Below are positions 51,680 through 61,233 of a stretch of DNA of 64,000 nucleotides, piece after piece. This stretch comes from JAGQRJ01 sp041402045. GTDB lineage: Bacteria; Planctomycetota; J058. The stretch's first letter is position 1. The number at the start of each line of letters is the position of its first letter. Location: assembly GCA_041402045.1 (NCBI GenBank), contig JAWKSZ010000043.1, forward strand, positions 1 to 64,000, written 5' to 3'. The translations under genes were made by a program, and so were the position numbers. The notes beneath the pieces were generated by a model. That model searched no databases. It had not been told where the DNA came from and saw nothing but the letters and a program-made list of their open reading frames with translations.

Positions 51680-52366
51680 CTAGCTGCCCTGGCCGCCGCG
51701 GTCGCGGAAGTGGGCCTCGGTCAGCCAGGTCAGGACGGCGCGCTCGTGGGCGCGGGCGCTCTGGATCCAGGCCAGCAGGTCCTCGCGCAAGGCCTCGATC
51801 GCGCGCCGCCGGGCGGCGGACGCGCTGGCCCAGCTCGGCTCGAGCACGCGCTCCCAGAGGTGGCAGAGCCCGGCGACCAGCTCGCCTTGCTCGGCGCGCA
51901 GCTGCTCGACGCGGGCGGCGAGGGTCACGTCGGCCTCCAGGATCTCGCCCAGGACCTCGCGGTTGACGCGCAGGTTCGCGCTCCAGGCCTGCTCGGCCTG
52001 GGGCAGGAGCTGAGTCAGCTCGCGCAGGTAGTCGCTCTCGCGGCCGGGGACCACGTCGCCGAGGAGGAAGCCCTCCAGGCGCTCGAGCCAGCGCTCGCAC
52101 TCCGCGGCCGCCGAGTTGACGCCGTTGGCGTTGGCCAGGGCCTGGCGGGTGAGGTCGGCCAGGAGCCCCTCGGGCGCGGGCCGCAGGCGGTCCAGGGCGG
52201 CCACCCGCAGCGCGGCGTGCAGCCCGCCGCGCGCCAGGAGGCGTGAGGTCACGGCCTTGCCGTCTTGCACACTCAGGATCACGCACAGGGACTCGACGGT
52301 GGGGGGGCGGGCGTCGTCGACGACCAGCGCGCCGATCTCGAGTTCCTTGAGTTCCGTGAGCTTCAT
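51680..52366 (-). CDS. Hypothetical helical protein
   Basis: A 228-residue protein from ATG 52366, 7 bases after GGAGG. It starts with a small beta region (KELEIGALVVDDA, ESLCVILSVQDGKAVTSRLLA), then is almost wholly helical (ALANANGVNSAAAECERWLERLEGFLLGD, EVLGEILEADVTLAARVEQLRAEQGELVAGL). There is no signal peptide or membrane segment. It is divergent from the RNA-processing fusion gene, with 173 bases between starts. Function unknown. Confidence 0.6.
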   Translation of the reverse strand: MKLTELKELEIGALVVDDARPPTVESLCVILSVQDGKAVTSRLLARGGLHAALRVAALDRLRPAPEGLLADLTRQALANANGVNSAAAECERWLERLEGFLLGDVVPGRESDYLRELTQLLPQAEQAWSANLRVNREVLGEILEADVTLAARVEQLRAEQGELVAGLCHLWERVLEPSWASASAARRRAIEALREDLLAWIQSARAHERAVLTWLTEAHFRDRGGQGS

Positions 52367-52539
52367 GGGGGACCTCCGTTCCACCCCCAAGAGCGCACGC
52401 CGCATGCCGGGGGCGCTGCGGGCAGAACTCGGGCGCGAGCGGGCGACGCCGCGTCGCGTCGCGACAGCGCTGTCGGCGCCGTGGACAGCTCTGACCCCCA
52501 GCCGTGGGGGCGCGCCGCGCGATCGCGTAGGCTGAGCGG

Positions 52540-55242
52540 GTGACCAAGCGCAAGCTGCGTCCTAGCCAGGACGTCTACCATCGGATTCGCTGGGACCCGC
52601 GGCTCGAGCCCACGGAGTTCGAGGTCGTGCACCGCGAGCGCTCGGGGCGCTTCGAGGCCACGCCCCTGGTGGAGTTCGTCCCCGGCGGGCGGATCCCCTG
52701 GTCCCGGGTCTACCGCGTGCGCCGCCGCGACGGGTTGGTGGTGTGGGACCGCGAGGCGCGGCGCGACCTGTTGTTTGGCTCCGGCGACACCGCCCCCGAG
52801 GAGCGCCTCGAGCCCACCCGCGGCGCCGAGCCCGACGACGGGTTCCTCGTGCCCCTGGTCCCCTGGCGCCACGGCGCCGAGGGCTGGCGCGAGGACCGCG
52901 CCCCCGCCGCGCCGCTCCCGCGCCGCCCGCTCTCGGTCCTCAGCTACAACGTGCTGTTCGAGCGCTTCCGCGCCGAGCACCTGCGCACCGCCGAGCGGCG
53001 CCCGGCCCAGCTCGCGCTCCTGGGCGCGCAGCAGGCGGACCTGATCGCGCTGCAGGAGGTCACGCCGCCCTACCTCGAGGCGCTCCTCGCCGAGCCCTGG
53101 GTCCAGCGCGACTACTGGGTCAGCGCCGGGCCCGGGAGCGAGGTCGTGGAGCCCAACGGCCAGGTCCTGCTCTCGCGGGTGGCCCCCGCGCGGCTCGGAC
53201 TCCACGCCTACAGCGGGCGCAAGCACGTGCTGGTGGCCCGCTTCGCCGACGGCGTCGGCGGGCTGTGGGTCGCGGTGGTGCACCTCACGAGCAACATGAC
53301 CCCCAACGCCCCCGAGGTCCGGGTGGGTCAGCTCGCGGCGCTGCGCGGGTTCCTCGAGCGCAACGCGCGGGAGGCGACCTGGCTCGTCGTCGGGGACTTC
53401 AACCAGCGCGAGGGGGAGCCCCTGGGTGGGCTCGTCGAGGCCGGGGCGCTGGACCTCTGGCCCGCGCTGCACCCGGGCGACCCGGGCTACACCTTCGACC
53501 CCGGCGCCAACGCCCTCGCCGCCGAGCTCAGCAGCAGCCCGCACCCGGTGCGCTACGACCGCGTGCTCCTGCGCGCGACCGCCGACCGCTGGCGCGGCGC
53601 GGCCCTCGAGCGCTTCGCCTGCGACCCGGTCCCCGGGGTCGAGCCGCCGCTGTTCCTCTCGGACCACTTCGGCCTGACCCTCGAGCTGCGCCCGGGGGAC
53701 GGGAGCCAGGGTCAGCCGGTGCACACCAGCGCGCTGGCGGTGGTCCCCCCGCCGGGGGCCTGGCCCGCGCTCCAGGCCCTGCGCCGGGCGCACGACCCGC
53801 GGCACCGGCGCTGGCCCCCGCACGTGAGCGTGCTCTACGGGTTCGTGGCCGCCCCGCACCTGGAGGCGGCCACGAGCGCCGCGCGCGAGGCGCTGCGCGG
53901 GCACGCGCCGTTTCGCCTGAGCCTCGACGGCCTCGAGCGCTTCGCCCACCGCCGCCGCGCGTCGGTGTGGCTGCGCCCCGAGCCCGCCGAGCCCCTGCGC
54001 GCGCTGGAGGCCGACCTCCTGCGCGCGTTCCCCGCCTGCAGCGAGCAGCGCCACAAGGGGACCGCGGGCTACACCCCGCACCTGACCGTGGCCCAGGTCT
54101 CCCTCGCCGAGACCCCGAGCTTCCTGAGCGAGGTCGGGCGCGGCTGGACCCCGCTCGCGTTCGAGGTCGACGCGCTGTGCGCGCTGACCCGGGAGCAGGG
54201 CACGGGCTTCGACCTCCAGGCCGCGATCCCTCTGGGGGCCCCGCGCTCGCTGGAGCAGGCGACCGCGGCCTCGGGCCTCCTGGGGGAAGGCCCGCCCCCG
54301 GGGCTGGAGGCCCTGCGCCGGGCGAGCCCGCTCGAGCTCGCGGTGTTCGGCTCCTGGGCCCTGGACGCGGCGCTTACCTCCAGCGACCTCGACCTGGGCG
54401 CGACCCTCGGTCCCGGCCAGGAGCCCCTGGCCTACTACGAGCTGGTCGCGGAGAGCCTCGAGCGCGCGGGCAGCCTCCGCGAGCGGCGCGTCGTCCCCGG
54501 CGAGCTCCCGCTCCTGCGGCTGGAGCTCGAGGGCGGCGCCAAGGTCGACCTCCTGGCGAGCGTCGGCGCCCCGCCGCCCCAGGCGGGGGTCCCCGCCTTG
54601 CTGCGGACGGCGGCGGGCGCGCGCTGGGAGCTGGCCCGCGCGACCCTGCGCGCGCTCCGCGCCTGGGCCTCGGCCCGGCAGCTCGACGCCCAGGCCCTGG
54701 GCGGCCTCGGCGGCGTGGCCTGGGCGGCGCTGGCGGTCGAGGCGACGCGCGGCGCCGCGAGCGCTCCCGAGGCGCTGGAGGCGAGCCTCGCCGCCCTGGC
54801 CCAGGACGGCGCCGACGCCGTGCGCGCGGCCAGCGCGCGGCTCGCGATCCCGGGGGAGCCGACCAAGGGGCTCACGCCCTCGACCCGCGCGCTCCTCGCC
54901 CGCGAGGCGCGCCGCGCCCTGGGGTTGGCTCAGGCCGCGCGCCGCGGCGAGGGGGCCTGGAGCGGGCTGTTCTACCCGGCGCCGCTCCCGCCGGAGCCGG
55001 TGGTGTGGATCGAGCCTGCGCGCGAGGGACCCGGGGTCGAGGGCGCGCTCCTGGGGATCGCCCAGCGCGTGATCGCGGCGCTGGAAGAGAGCGGGGCCAC
55101 GGTGCGGCCCTGCCCGCAGCGCGAGCCGCGGGGCTGGGCCTTCGGGGTCGACGTGCTGGGGCCGAGCCAGGCCCGGGCCGTCGAGCGCGCGCTGCGCCCG
55201 GCGCGCGAGCTGCGCGCGGCCTTCGAGCCCGAGCCCGACTGA
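52540..55242 (+). CDS. Four-module RNA-end processing protein (MJ1316-EEP-2H-nucleotidyltransferase)
   Basis: A 900-residue protein. (1) Residues 1-75 match MJ1316/DUF504 (PSQDVYHRIRWDP, IPWSRVYRVRRRDGLVVWDREARRDLLFG), proposed to recognise RNA cyclic-phosphate ends. (2) About 125-385: an endonuclease/exonuclease/phosphatase domain with LSYNVL, LQEV, GDFN, YDR and SDHFG all intact. (3) About 395-565: a 2H phosphoesterase (LigT-like) with PHVSVLYGF and PHLTVAQV. (4) About 590-800: a polymerase-beta-type nucleotidyltransferase with VFGSWALDAALTSSDLDLG plus a poly(A)-polymerase-like helical domain. A terminal alpha/beta region follows. The start is GTG 52540. Together they could trim, open and re-extend damaged RNA 3' ends; this is inference from domain families. 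Confidence 0.85.
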   Translation: MTKRKLRPSQDVYHRIRWDPRLEPTEFEVVHRERSGRFEATPLVEFVPGGRIPWSRVYRVRRRDGLVVWDREARRDLLFGSGDTAPEERLEPTRGAEPDDGFLVPLVPWRHGAEGWREDRAPAAPLPRRPLSVLSYNVLFERFRAEHLRTAERRPAQLALLGAQQADLIALQEVTPPYLEALLAEPWVQRDYWVSAGPGSEVVEPNGQVLLSRVAPARLGLHAYSGRKHVLVARFADGVGGLWVAVVHLTSNMTPNAPEVRVGQLAALRGFLERNAREATWLVVGDFNQREGEPLGGLVEAGALDLWPALHPGDPGYTFDPGANALAAELSSSPHPVRYDRVLLRATADRWRGAALERFACDPVPGVEPPLFLSDHFGLTLELRPGDGSQGQPVHTSALAVVPPPGAWPALQALRRAHDPRHRRWPPHVSVLYGFVAAPHLEAATSAAREALRGHAPFRLSLDGLERFAHRRRASVWLRPEPAEPLRALEADLLRAFPACSEQRHKGTAGYTPHLTVAQVSLAETPSFLSEVGRGWTPLAFEVDALCALTREQGTGFDLQAAIPLGAPRSLEQATAASGLLGEGPPPGLEALRRASPLELAVFGSWALDAALTSSDLDLGATLGPGQEPLAYYELVAESLERAGSLRERRVVPGELPLLRLELEGGAKVDLLASVGAPPPQAGVPALLRTAAGARWELARATLRALRAWASARQLDAQALGGLGGVAWAALAVEATRGAASAPEALEASLAALAQDGADAVRAASARLAIPGEPTKGLTPSTRALLAREARRALGLAQAARRGEGAWSGLFYPAPLPPEPVVWIEPAREGPGVEGALLGIAQRVIAALEESGATVRPCPQREPRGWAFGVDVLGPSQARAVERALRPARELRAAFEPEPD

Positions 55243-55310
55243 ACGGAGCTCCGCGACGCTGCGGGATCGCGCGAGCCGGGGCTGGGAAGACGCGGCCCGC
55301 TTCCGTTGAA

Positions 55311-55421
55311 GCGAAGCCTCTCCTAGGAGCCGGAGTCACGATCCTGAGCGGGCGAGGGACCTCCGGCGCGGCGACGACCGTCCACGACCCTCGCCCGCTC
55401 AGGATCGTGAACTCCGGCTCT
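55311..55421. repeat. Dispersed palindromic element, copy 1
   Basis: GCGAAGCCTCTCCTAG leads into a 32-base arm (55327-55358) whose complement lies at 55388-55420 with a single 1-base indel. The same element occurs at 61961-62074. Confidence 0.75.
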
Positions 55422-55780
55422 TAGCGGCCGGTCGGGGGCCCGGTGAACTCGATCACGTCGGCGGTGATGATCACCGAGTCGCCGCTCACGATCCCTACGT
55501 TGTAGCTGGAGACGTCCTCGGAGACGTTGATCAGCGCCCGGGGCCGGTCGTCGAGCTCGGCCAGGATCCGGACCTTCTCCAGCGCCTTGGCGTACTGGGC
55601 GTTGATCCCGATCCCGAACACCTTGAACCCGGAGTCCGAGCCGCGCACGCCGGTCTGGATCACGCGGTAGTTGTTCGAGGTCAAGGTCACGTTGGTGACG
55701 TTGTTGCCGCGAAAGGCGCCGTCGGAGGTGCAGGCGCTGAGGGCGCAGCAGGCGGCGAGGACGAGGAGACGCACGTTCAT
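55421..55780 (-). CDS. Small lipoprotein (DUF6567-like)
   Basis: A 119-residue protein with signal peptide MNVRLLVLAACCALSAC (lipobox LSAC). The mature part (NNVTNVTLTSNNYRVIQTGVRGSDSGFKVFGIGIN, YAKALEKVRILAELDDRPRALINVSED) is like small bacterial lipoproteins annotated DUF6567. Role unknown. The start is ATG 55780 behind GGAGCG. It is downstream of a second lipoprotein gene on the same strand. Confidence 0.7.
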   Translation of the reverse strand: MNVRLLVLAACCALSACTSDGAFRGNNVTNVTLTSNNYRVIQTGVRGSDSGFKVFGIGINAQYAKALEKVRILAELDDRPRALINVSEDVSSYNVGIVSGDSVIITADVIEFTGPPTGR

Positions 55781-55836
55781 GGATCGCTCCGTGCCGGGCA
55801 GGGGCGGGGAGTTGGGTGGGTTGGAAGGAAGCAGGA

Positions 55837-56532
55837 TTACTCGGCGACCAGGCGCTTGCGCAGGTCCGGGATCAGGCTCTCGGTCTCCTGGAAGATCCGG
55901 GGGTATTCGATCTGCTCGCCGTTGTCGTCGAGGATCGACTTGATCTGGACCTTGTAGATCAGCGGGTTGCGCGAGGTGATCGAGCAGAAGAACTGGTTGG
56001 TCAGCGCGACGGTCTTGGTCGGGCCGCGGCGCAGGGACTTGGTCTTGCTCTTGCTCGCGATGTACCCGGCCTGGTTGTCCTGGTTGTCCAGCTCGGGGTA
56101 GTAGCGGGTGAGGGTGTCGATCAGGACGTCCCACACCTGGTCCTCGTCCATGTCGCTGTTGACCTCGAGCTCGAGCCAGGTGTTCGAGGCGTCCGAGGGC
56201 ACGGTGTGGGTCCACACCTCGTCCTCGTGGAGCTTGATCTCAATGAACTCCTTGCCGTCCTCGACCCCGTTGCGCTCGCTGAAGGCGTCGATCGTGAGCT
56301 GGTGCACGAGCTTGGTGGAGCGGACGTAGCCCTCCTTCGTCGCCGCGACCTTGTAGCGGGTCTCGGGGTCGGCGAAGTCGAAGCCGTAGAGCACGGGCGA
56401 CACGCCGATCGGCTTGTCGTCGACCGAGATCTCGGCGCCCTCCTCGGGCACGGTGCGGATCTCGACCTGGCGCACGGTCTCGCAGCCGCAGAGCAGGGTC
56501 AGGGCGAGGGTCAGGGCAACGGTACGGGTCAT
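55837..56532 (-). CDS. PEGA-domain lipoprotein
   Basis: A 231-residue protein. MTRTVALTLALTLLCGC is a lipoprotein signal. VRQVEIRTVPEEGAEISVDDKPIGVSPVLYGFDF is a PEGA-like beta-sandwich (residues 18-65). The remainder (WLELEVNSDMDEDQVWDVLIDTLTRYYPELD, KTVALTNQFFCSITSR) is a further alpha/beta domain of unknown type. The start is ATG 56532 with AGGAGG. It probably sits in the cell envelope; co-transcribed with the small lipoprotein. Confidence 0.75.
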   Translation of the reverse strand: MTRTVALTLALTLLCGCETVRQVEIRTVPEEGAEISVDDKPIGVSPVLYGFDFADPETRYKVAATKEGYVRSTKLVHQLTIDAFSERNGVEDGKEFIEIKLHEDEVWTHTVPSDASNTWLELEVNSDMDEDQVWDVLIDTLTRYYPELDNQDNQAGYIASKSKTKSLRRGPTKTVALTNQFFCSITSRNPLIYKVQIKSILDDNGEQIEYPRIFQETESLIPDLRKRLVAE

Positions 56533-56633
56533 GCCGGCCTCCTGGGATCGAGCGGCGCACGGTAGCACGGGAGCCCAGGGGCTGCGAGCGCTCTCCTAGA
56601 GGGCTGCAGTGCAACGGAGGCCCGGCAGGCCCG

Positions 56634-59600
56634 CTACTCGGGCAGCTCGAGGAGCACGCGGAAGCCGACGTCGTCGTAGCCCTTGATCGTGCGCCCGCGG
56701 CGCGAGGTCGCCCGCGTGTCCTGGAGCGGGGTGCAGAAGCTGCCCCCGCGGTAGATCCCGGCGCTGCCCGAGGCCTCGAAGGGGTCCGTGAGCTCGGTGG
56801 TGCTGTCGAGGGGGTAGGCGGTGAAGCCGTCGCGCACCCACTCCGCCGCGTTCCCGATCGTGTCGTAGAGCCCGAAGGGGTTGGGCGCGACGCCCTCGCG
56901 CCCGACCGCGGCGAGGAGCGTGGCCCCGTCGCTGCAGCCGAAGTACTCCTGCCCGCGGCCCTGGAGCTTGGGGGCGTAGGCCTCGACGTAGTCGTCGTCC
57001 TTGACGTTGGCGCGGTCCCGCGCCCCGGCGACGGACTTGCCCCAGAACCACGGACCCCGCGTGCCCGCGCGGCAGGCGTACTCCCACTCGGCCTCGGTGG
57101 GCAGGCGCAGGCGCCCGGCGAGGCCGGCCGCCTCCCCGAGCTTCGCGCAGAAGCTCGAGGCATCGATCCGGGTGACGCCCACCGCGGGCCAGGCGGGGTC
57201 CTCGAGGCTGAGGGTCGGCGGCTCGGCGAGCCCGGCGCGCCCCTCGTGGGGGGTGAACTCGGGGGCGGTGTAGGCGCCCATGACCGCCGCGTACTGCGCC
57301 TGGCTGACCTCCCACGCGCTGAGGTAGAAGCCGCGGGTCAGGCGCACGAGGTGCGGCCGCGCGTCGTCGTCCCGCGCGCGGAAGAAGGGGTCGTCCTCGG
57401 GGTTGGAGCCGCGGGAGTAGACCCCCGGCGGGATCAGCACGAACTCGATCCCCTCGACGGTCTTCGTCAGCGGCTGGTTGTGATCCTTGGCGAAGCTCTC
57501 CTGCGCCGGGGTCACCGTCCACCAGGCGCCCTCGAGGACCTTGGGGGCCTTGCGGGTGACCTGGGCCTCGCCGCGGCCCTCGTTGCCCACGTCGTCGGTG
57601 GCCGCGACGGCGAAGGTGTAGGTCCCTTCGGAGTCGATCTTGATCCCCTTCCACACCCACACGCTGCCCACCCGCTGCGGGGGGCCCTGCTGCACGGTCC
57701 CGGCCCCGCGCTTCTCCAGGGTCACGGCGCTCGGCGGCTGGGCCTCGCCGGAGATCCGCACCTGGACGTCCACCTGGGTGATCGCCTCGGGGTCGCCCTC
57801 GGGCCAGGCGGTGGGCACGACCTCGACCTCGACGGTCGGCGGGGTCGCGTCGCGCACCGCGACCAGCTCCAGGCGCGTCTCGTTGCCCACCTCGTCGCGG
57901 GCCACCACCGCCGCGGTGTGCTCGCCCTCGCTGCCGAGGGCCCAGCTCCCGCGGAACACGCCGTCGGCCGCGGCCTCGAGGGCCACCCCGTCGAGGGTCA
58001 CCCCCGCCAGGTCGTGGTCCTGGGCGCGGACCTCGACCGGCACGGCCGCGTCGCGGGTGCGCAGGGGCGCGCCGTCGGGGGACTGGGGCGGGAGCCGGAG
58101 CTGGAGCGTCGGCGGCTGGCGCAGGAGCTCCTCGCGCTCGGCCGCGAGCCGCTTCTGCTCTTCCTCGCTCTCCGTCTCCTGGTCCTTGACCACCTGCTCG
58201 CGGTCGCGGAGCTCGGCCTGCTGGCGCTCGAGCTCGCGCTGGTGCCGCGCGCGGCTGAAGAAGGCCAGCGCCCCGTAGGTCACCCCCGCGAACACCAGCA
58301 CCAAGGTCAGCGCCGTGAGCGCCGCGGGCTTGGGGTTGCGCCGCACCCAGCGCCGGAGCTGCTCCAGCGCGCTCGGGCGCTGGGCCACGATCTTCGTGCT
58401 GGCCTGGTAGCGGCGCAGGTCCTCCGCCAGGGTCTCCATGCTCGGGTAGCGGTGGCCGACCTCCTTCTCCAGGCAGTGGAGCACGATCGTCTCCAGGTCC
58501 TCGGGCACCTCCGCGCGCTGGCGGCGCAGCGTGGGCGGGCTCTTGGAGAGCACCTGGTGGATCACCGCGCCCACGGTCTTGCCTACGAAGGGCGGGCGCC
58601 CGACGAGCGCGTAGTAGAGGGTCGCCCCCGCGCCGTAGACGTCGGCGCGGGCGTCGACCGGCGCGGCCATGCCCGCCTGCTCCGGCGGCATGTAGCCCGG
58701 GGTGCCCAGCAGGGTGAAGCCCTGGGTCAGCCCCTGGCTCGGGTCCTCCTCGAGCAGCTTGGCCAGGCCGAAGTCGGTGAGGCGCACCGTGCCTTCGCGG
58801 TCGAGCATGACGTTGTGCGGCTTGACGTCGCGGTGCAGCACGTTCTGCGCGTGGGCGTAGCCCAGGGCGTCCGCCAGCGCCGCGCCGATCTCGGCGGCGC
58901 GCGCCGGGGGCAGCGGGCCTTCGCGCTCGACGAGGTCGTGGAGGGTCTCGCCCTCGACGAGCTCCATGGCCATGTACCACAGCTGGCTGCGCTCGTCCTG
59001 CTCGAGGTCGAGCACGCTCACCAGGTTCTTGTGGCTCAAGCGTCCGGCGGCGCGGCCCTCGACCAGGAAGCGCTGGACCCCGGTCTCGGCGCCCGGGGGC
59101 GCGCGCAGGACCTTGAGCGCGACCTTGCGGTCGGTGCGCAGGTGCACGGCCTCGTAGACCGCGCCCATGCCGCCGGCGCCCAGGGCCTTGAGCAGGCGGT
59201 AGGGCCCCAGGCGCGAGGGGATCGCCGAGCCCGGCTTGCCGCGGGGGATCGTGGCCTGGCTCTGCTGGAGCTGGCTGCCCTGGCTGGCCTGGGTCGGCGG
59301 GTCGACCTGGGTGTCGCCAGGGCCGGCCGACGCCGGCCCTTCGCGGGTGTGTTCGGCCCGGGTCTGCTCGTCGCCGCCGTGGCTCGACGCCGCGGGGGGC
59401 GGCGGCGGGGTCAGCCCGGGGTGCGCCCCGGTGTGGGAGCCCGTCTGCGAGCCGTGCTGCCAGCCGGGTTGGGAGTGGAACCCGCCCACCCGCGAGTCGA
59501 AGGCGTTGGGGTGCGCGGCCACGTTCGAGTCCGAGAGCGTGCGCGCCGCGCGCACGTCGCCCCCGTCGCTGAAGGTCGAGTCGGGGCCCTCGCTGAAGTC

Positions 59601-60080
59601 GGGGAGCGCGATCGGCCCCGACTGGTTGAGCGTGCTCTCCAGGTCCGAGGGCGCCCCGGCCAGGGTCCGCGCGTCGCGGTCGAAGGCCGCCAGCGGCGGC
59701 TCGTCGTCCTGAGGCGGCGGGCTGTAGAGCGTGGGCGCGTTGGGGTCGAGGGGCTGGTCCAGGGCGCTGGGGCGAGCGCCGACCCCCGGCGGGAGCGGGG
59801 CCTCGGCGAAGGTCATGGCGCCCCGGTCCACCGACGGCGGCGCGGGCGCGGCCTCGGCGAAGGTCATGGCGTCCCGGTCCACCGACGGCGGCGGCGGCGC
59901 GGCCTCGGCGAAGGTCATGGCGTCCCGGTCCACCGACGGCGGCGGCGGCGCGGCCTCGGCGAAGGTCATGGCGTCCCGGTCCACCGGCGGCGGCGGCGGC
60001 GCGGGGGGCGGCGGGTCCGGGTGCAGGGGCTGACCCGAGGGGTCGAAGGGCTGCTCGTCGTCGGGAGGGGTGCCGCTCAC
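56634..60080 (-). CDS. Receptor Ser/Thr kinase with repeat tail and FGE-like domain
   Basis: A 1,148-residue protein. The N-terminal tail (about 30-95) has four copies of a 16-residue unit like PPSVDRDAMTFAEAA, followed by related Thr motifs (DARTLAG, AARTLSD). The kinase domain (about 290-555) is intact: GAGGMG, VALKVL, HRDVKPHN, DFGLA, GTPGYMPPEQ. A membrane helix (LTLVLVFAGVTYGALAFF, about 590) and coiled coil follow, then two Ig-like domains. The FGE-sulfatase-like sensor ends it (GIEFVLIPPGVYSRGSN, RLPTEAEWEYACRAG, GFRVLLELPE). The start is GTG 60080 with a weak RBS. This is an envelope-spanning sensor. Confidence 0.92.
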   Translation of the reverse strand: MSGTPPDDEQPFDPSGQPLHPDPPPPAPPPPPVDRDAMTFAEAAPPPPSVDRDAMTFAEAAPPPPSVDRDAMTFAEAAPAPPSVDRGAMTFAEAPLPPGVGARPSALDQPLDPNAPTLYSPPPQDDEPPLAAFDRDARTLAGAPSDLESTLNQSGPIALPDFSEGPDSTFSDGGDVRAARTLSDSNVAAHPNAFDSRVGGFHSQPGWQHGSQTGSHTGAHPGLTPPPPPAASSHGGDEQTRAEHTREGPASAGPGDTQVDPPTQASQGSQLQQSQATIPRGKPGSAIPSRLGPYRLLKALGAGGMGAVYEAVHLRTDRKVALKVLRAPPGAETGVQRFLVEGRAAGRLSHKNLVSVLDLEQDERSQLWYMAMELVEGETLHDLVEREGPLPPARAAEIGAALADALGYAHAQNVLHRDVKPHNVMLDREGTVRLTDFGLAKLLEEDPSQGLTQGFTLLGTPGYMPPEQAGMAAPVDARADVYGAGATLYYALVGRPPFVGKTVGAVIHQVLSKSPPTLRRQRAEVPEDLETIVLHCLEKEVGHRYPSMETLAEDLRRYQASTKIVAQRPSALEQLRRWVRRNPKPAALTALTLVLVFAGVTYGALAFFSRARHQRELERQQAELRDREQVVKDQETESEEEQKRLAAEREELLRQPPTLQLRLPPQSPDGAPLRTRDAAVPVEVRAQDHDLAGVTLDGVALEAAADGVFRGSWALGSEGEHTAAVVARDEVGNETRLELVAVRDATPPTVEVEVVPTAWPEGDPEAITQVDVQVRISGEAQPPSAVTLEKRGAGTVQQGPPQRVGSVWVWKGIKIDSEGTYTFAVAATDDVGNEGRGEAQVTRKAPKVLEGAWWTVTPAQESFAKDHNQPLTKTVEGIEFVLIPPGVYSRGSNPEDDPFFRARDDDARPHLVRLTRGFYLSAWEVSQAQYAAVMGAYTAPEFTPHEGRAGLAEPPTLSLEDPAWPAVGVTRIDASSFCAKLGEAAGLAGRLRLPTEAEWEYACRAGTRGPWFWGKSVAGARDRANVKDDDYVEAYAPKLQGRGQEYFGCSDGATLLAAVGREGVAPNPFGLYDTIGNAAEWVRDGFTAYPLDSTTELTDPFEASGSAGIYRGGSFCTPLQDTRATSRRGRTIKGYDDVGFRVLLELPE
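59800..59985 (-). repeat. Tandem 48-bp (60-bp spaced) coding repeat in the kinase tail
   Basis: Four near-identical units, each with GGCCTCGGCGAAGGTCATGG on the plus strand, encode DRDAMTFAEA. Copies differ at only a few bases, indicating recent expansion. Confidence 0.8.
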
Positions 60081-60120
60081 GCTGGCGAGTGTAGCGCGTA
60101 GGCGGGGGCTTGTCGGCCTC

Positions 60121-61233
60121 TTACGCCTCCCCTGCGGGCTTCGAGGGTGCGTTGGGGTCGGTGACGCTCCCCTCGGCCCGAGGCGCGTTGAGCTGGGTCG
60201 GCGGCGCCGGGCGCTTGGGCCGGAGCCCGAGGAACACCAGGCTCAAGATCCGCGAGCGCAGGAGCGCCTTCTCGATCACGAGCGGGACCCCGAGCCCGAA
60301 GCCGAGGGACAGGAAGAACAGCCCGAGCCCGGCCTCCAGCCCCAGGACCTTCTTGGCCACGATCCTCGAGCCGGCGGTGCCGAACACGTGGAACAGGTAG
60401 ATCCCGTAGGAGTAGAAGCCGAGCCGCGCGAGCCAGGGGGTCTCCCAGCGGATCCGGAACAGGATCAGGCACCCGGTGAGCCCCACCAGCATGCCCAGGG
60501 CGGCGCCGCGGTATTCGGTGTCCATGCGCTCGAGCAGCGGGAGCGGCCAGCCGTACCACGACCCCTGCTGCCACACCAGCCCGAGGAGCAGGATCGCCGC
60601 CGCGGGCAGGACCACGGCCGGCCCGCGCAGCAGCGCCTCGAAGCGCCCGAGACCGACGCCGAGCAGGAAGAACGGGAGCAGGTAGAGGAACGCGGGGAAG
60701 GAGAAGAACGCGGTGACCGGGAACGGCGGGCTCCAGCGGATCAAAGCGGCGACGAGGAGCACGCCGGCCCAGCGCGCGGGGGTCTTCAGGGCCTGCACCC
60801 GCTCGAGGGCGGTCACCGTGAGGAACACGAGGAAGATCGCCTGCAAGAACCAGAAGTGGTCGAAGGAGAACAGGTAGATCCGCCAGATCTGCGAGAGCTC
60901 GACGCGGGCGTTGGTCCCGGGCACGGCCCAGCGCATGAGGAACTCGAGGGTCGCGACCGCCGCCATGGGCAGCAGGATCCGCCGCGCCTTGCCCCGCAGG
61001 AAGCCCAGGCTCTTGCCCGCGGCGACCGGGCGCAGGGTGTAGACGAACCCCGAGATCACGGTGAACAGGGGCATGCGGAAGAACTGCAGCGAGTAGTAGA
61101 AGTGGCGGAACTCGGAGTCCGCGGCGACCTTCATGCCGTTGGTCGCTTTGTCCCCGATCACGTGCCCGGCGACCATGAGAATGATCGCGAGCCCGCGCAG
61201 GGTCTCGATCGACTGATCCTTCCGCTTCGGCAC
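60121..61233 (-). CDS. Acyltransferase-3 family membrane protein
   Basis: A 370-residue protein with about ten hydrophobic segments. The first block SIETLRGLAIILMVAGHVIGD contains the family's RG-LA-I-VxxxH pattern (catalytic His), with FFRMPLFTVISGFVYTLRP next (R-M-PLF-SGF). These enzymes O-acylate sugars or lipids at the inner membrane (OafA/OpgC/ExoZ-like). The start is GTG 61233. It follows no recognisable operon; the tail is Pro-rich and soluble. Confidence 0.88.
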   Translation of the reverse strand: MPKRKDQSIETLRGLAIILMVAGHVIGDKATNGMKVAADSEFRHFYYSLQFFRMPLFTVISGFVYTLRPVAAGKSLGFLRGKARRILLPMAAVATLEFLMRWAVPGTNARVELSQIWRIYLFSFDHFWFLQAIFLVFLTVTALERVQALKTPARWAGVLLVAALIRWSPPFPVTAFFSFPAFLYLLPFFLLGVGLGRFEALLRGPAVVLPAAAILLLGLVWQQGSWYGWPLPLLERMDTEYRGAALGMLVGLTGCLILFRIRWETPWLARLGFYSYGIYLFHVFGTAGSRIVAKKVLGLEAGLGLFFLSLGFGLGVPLVIEKALLRSRILSLVFLGLRPKRPAPPTQLNAPRAEGSVTDPNAPSKPAGEA

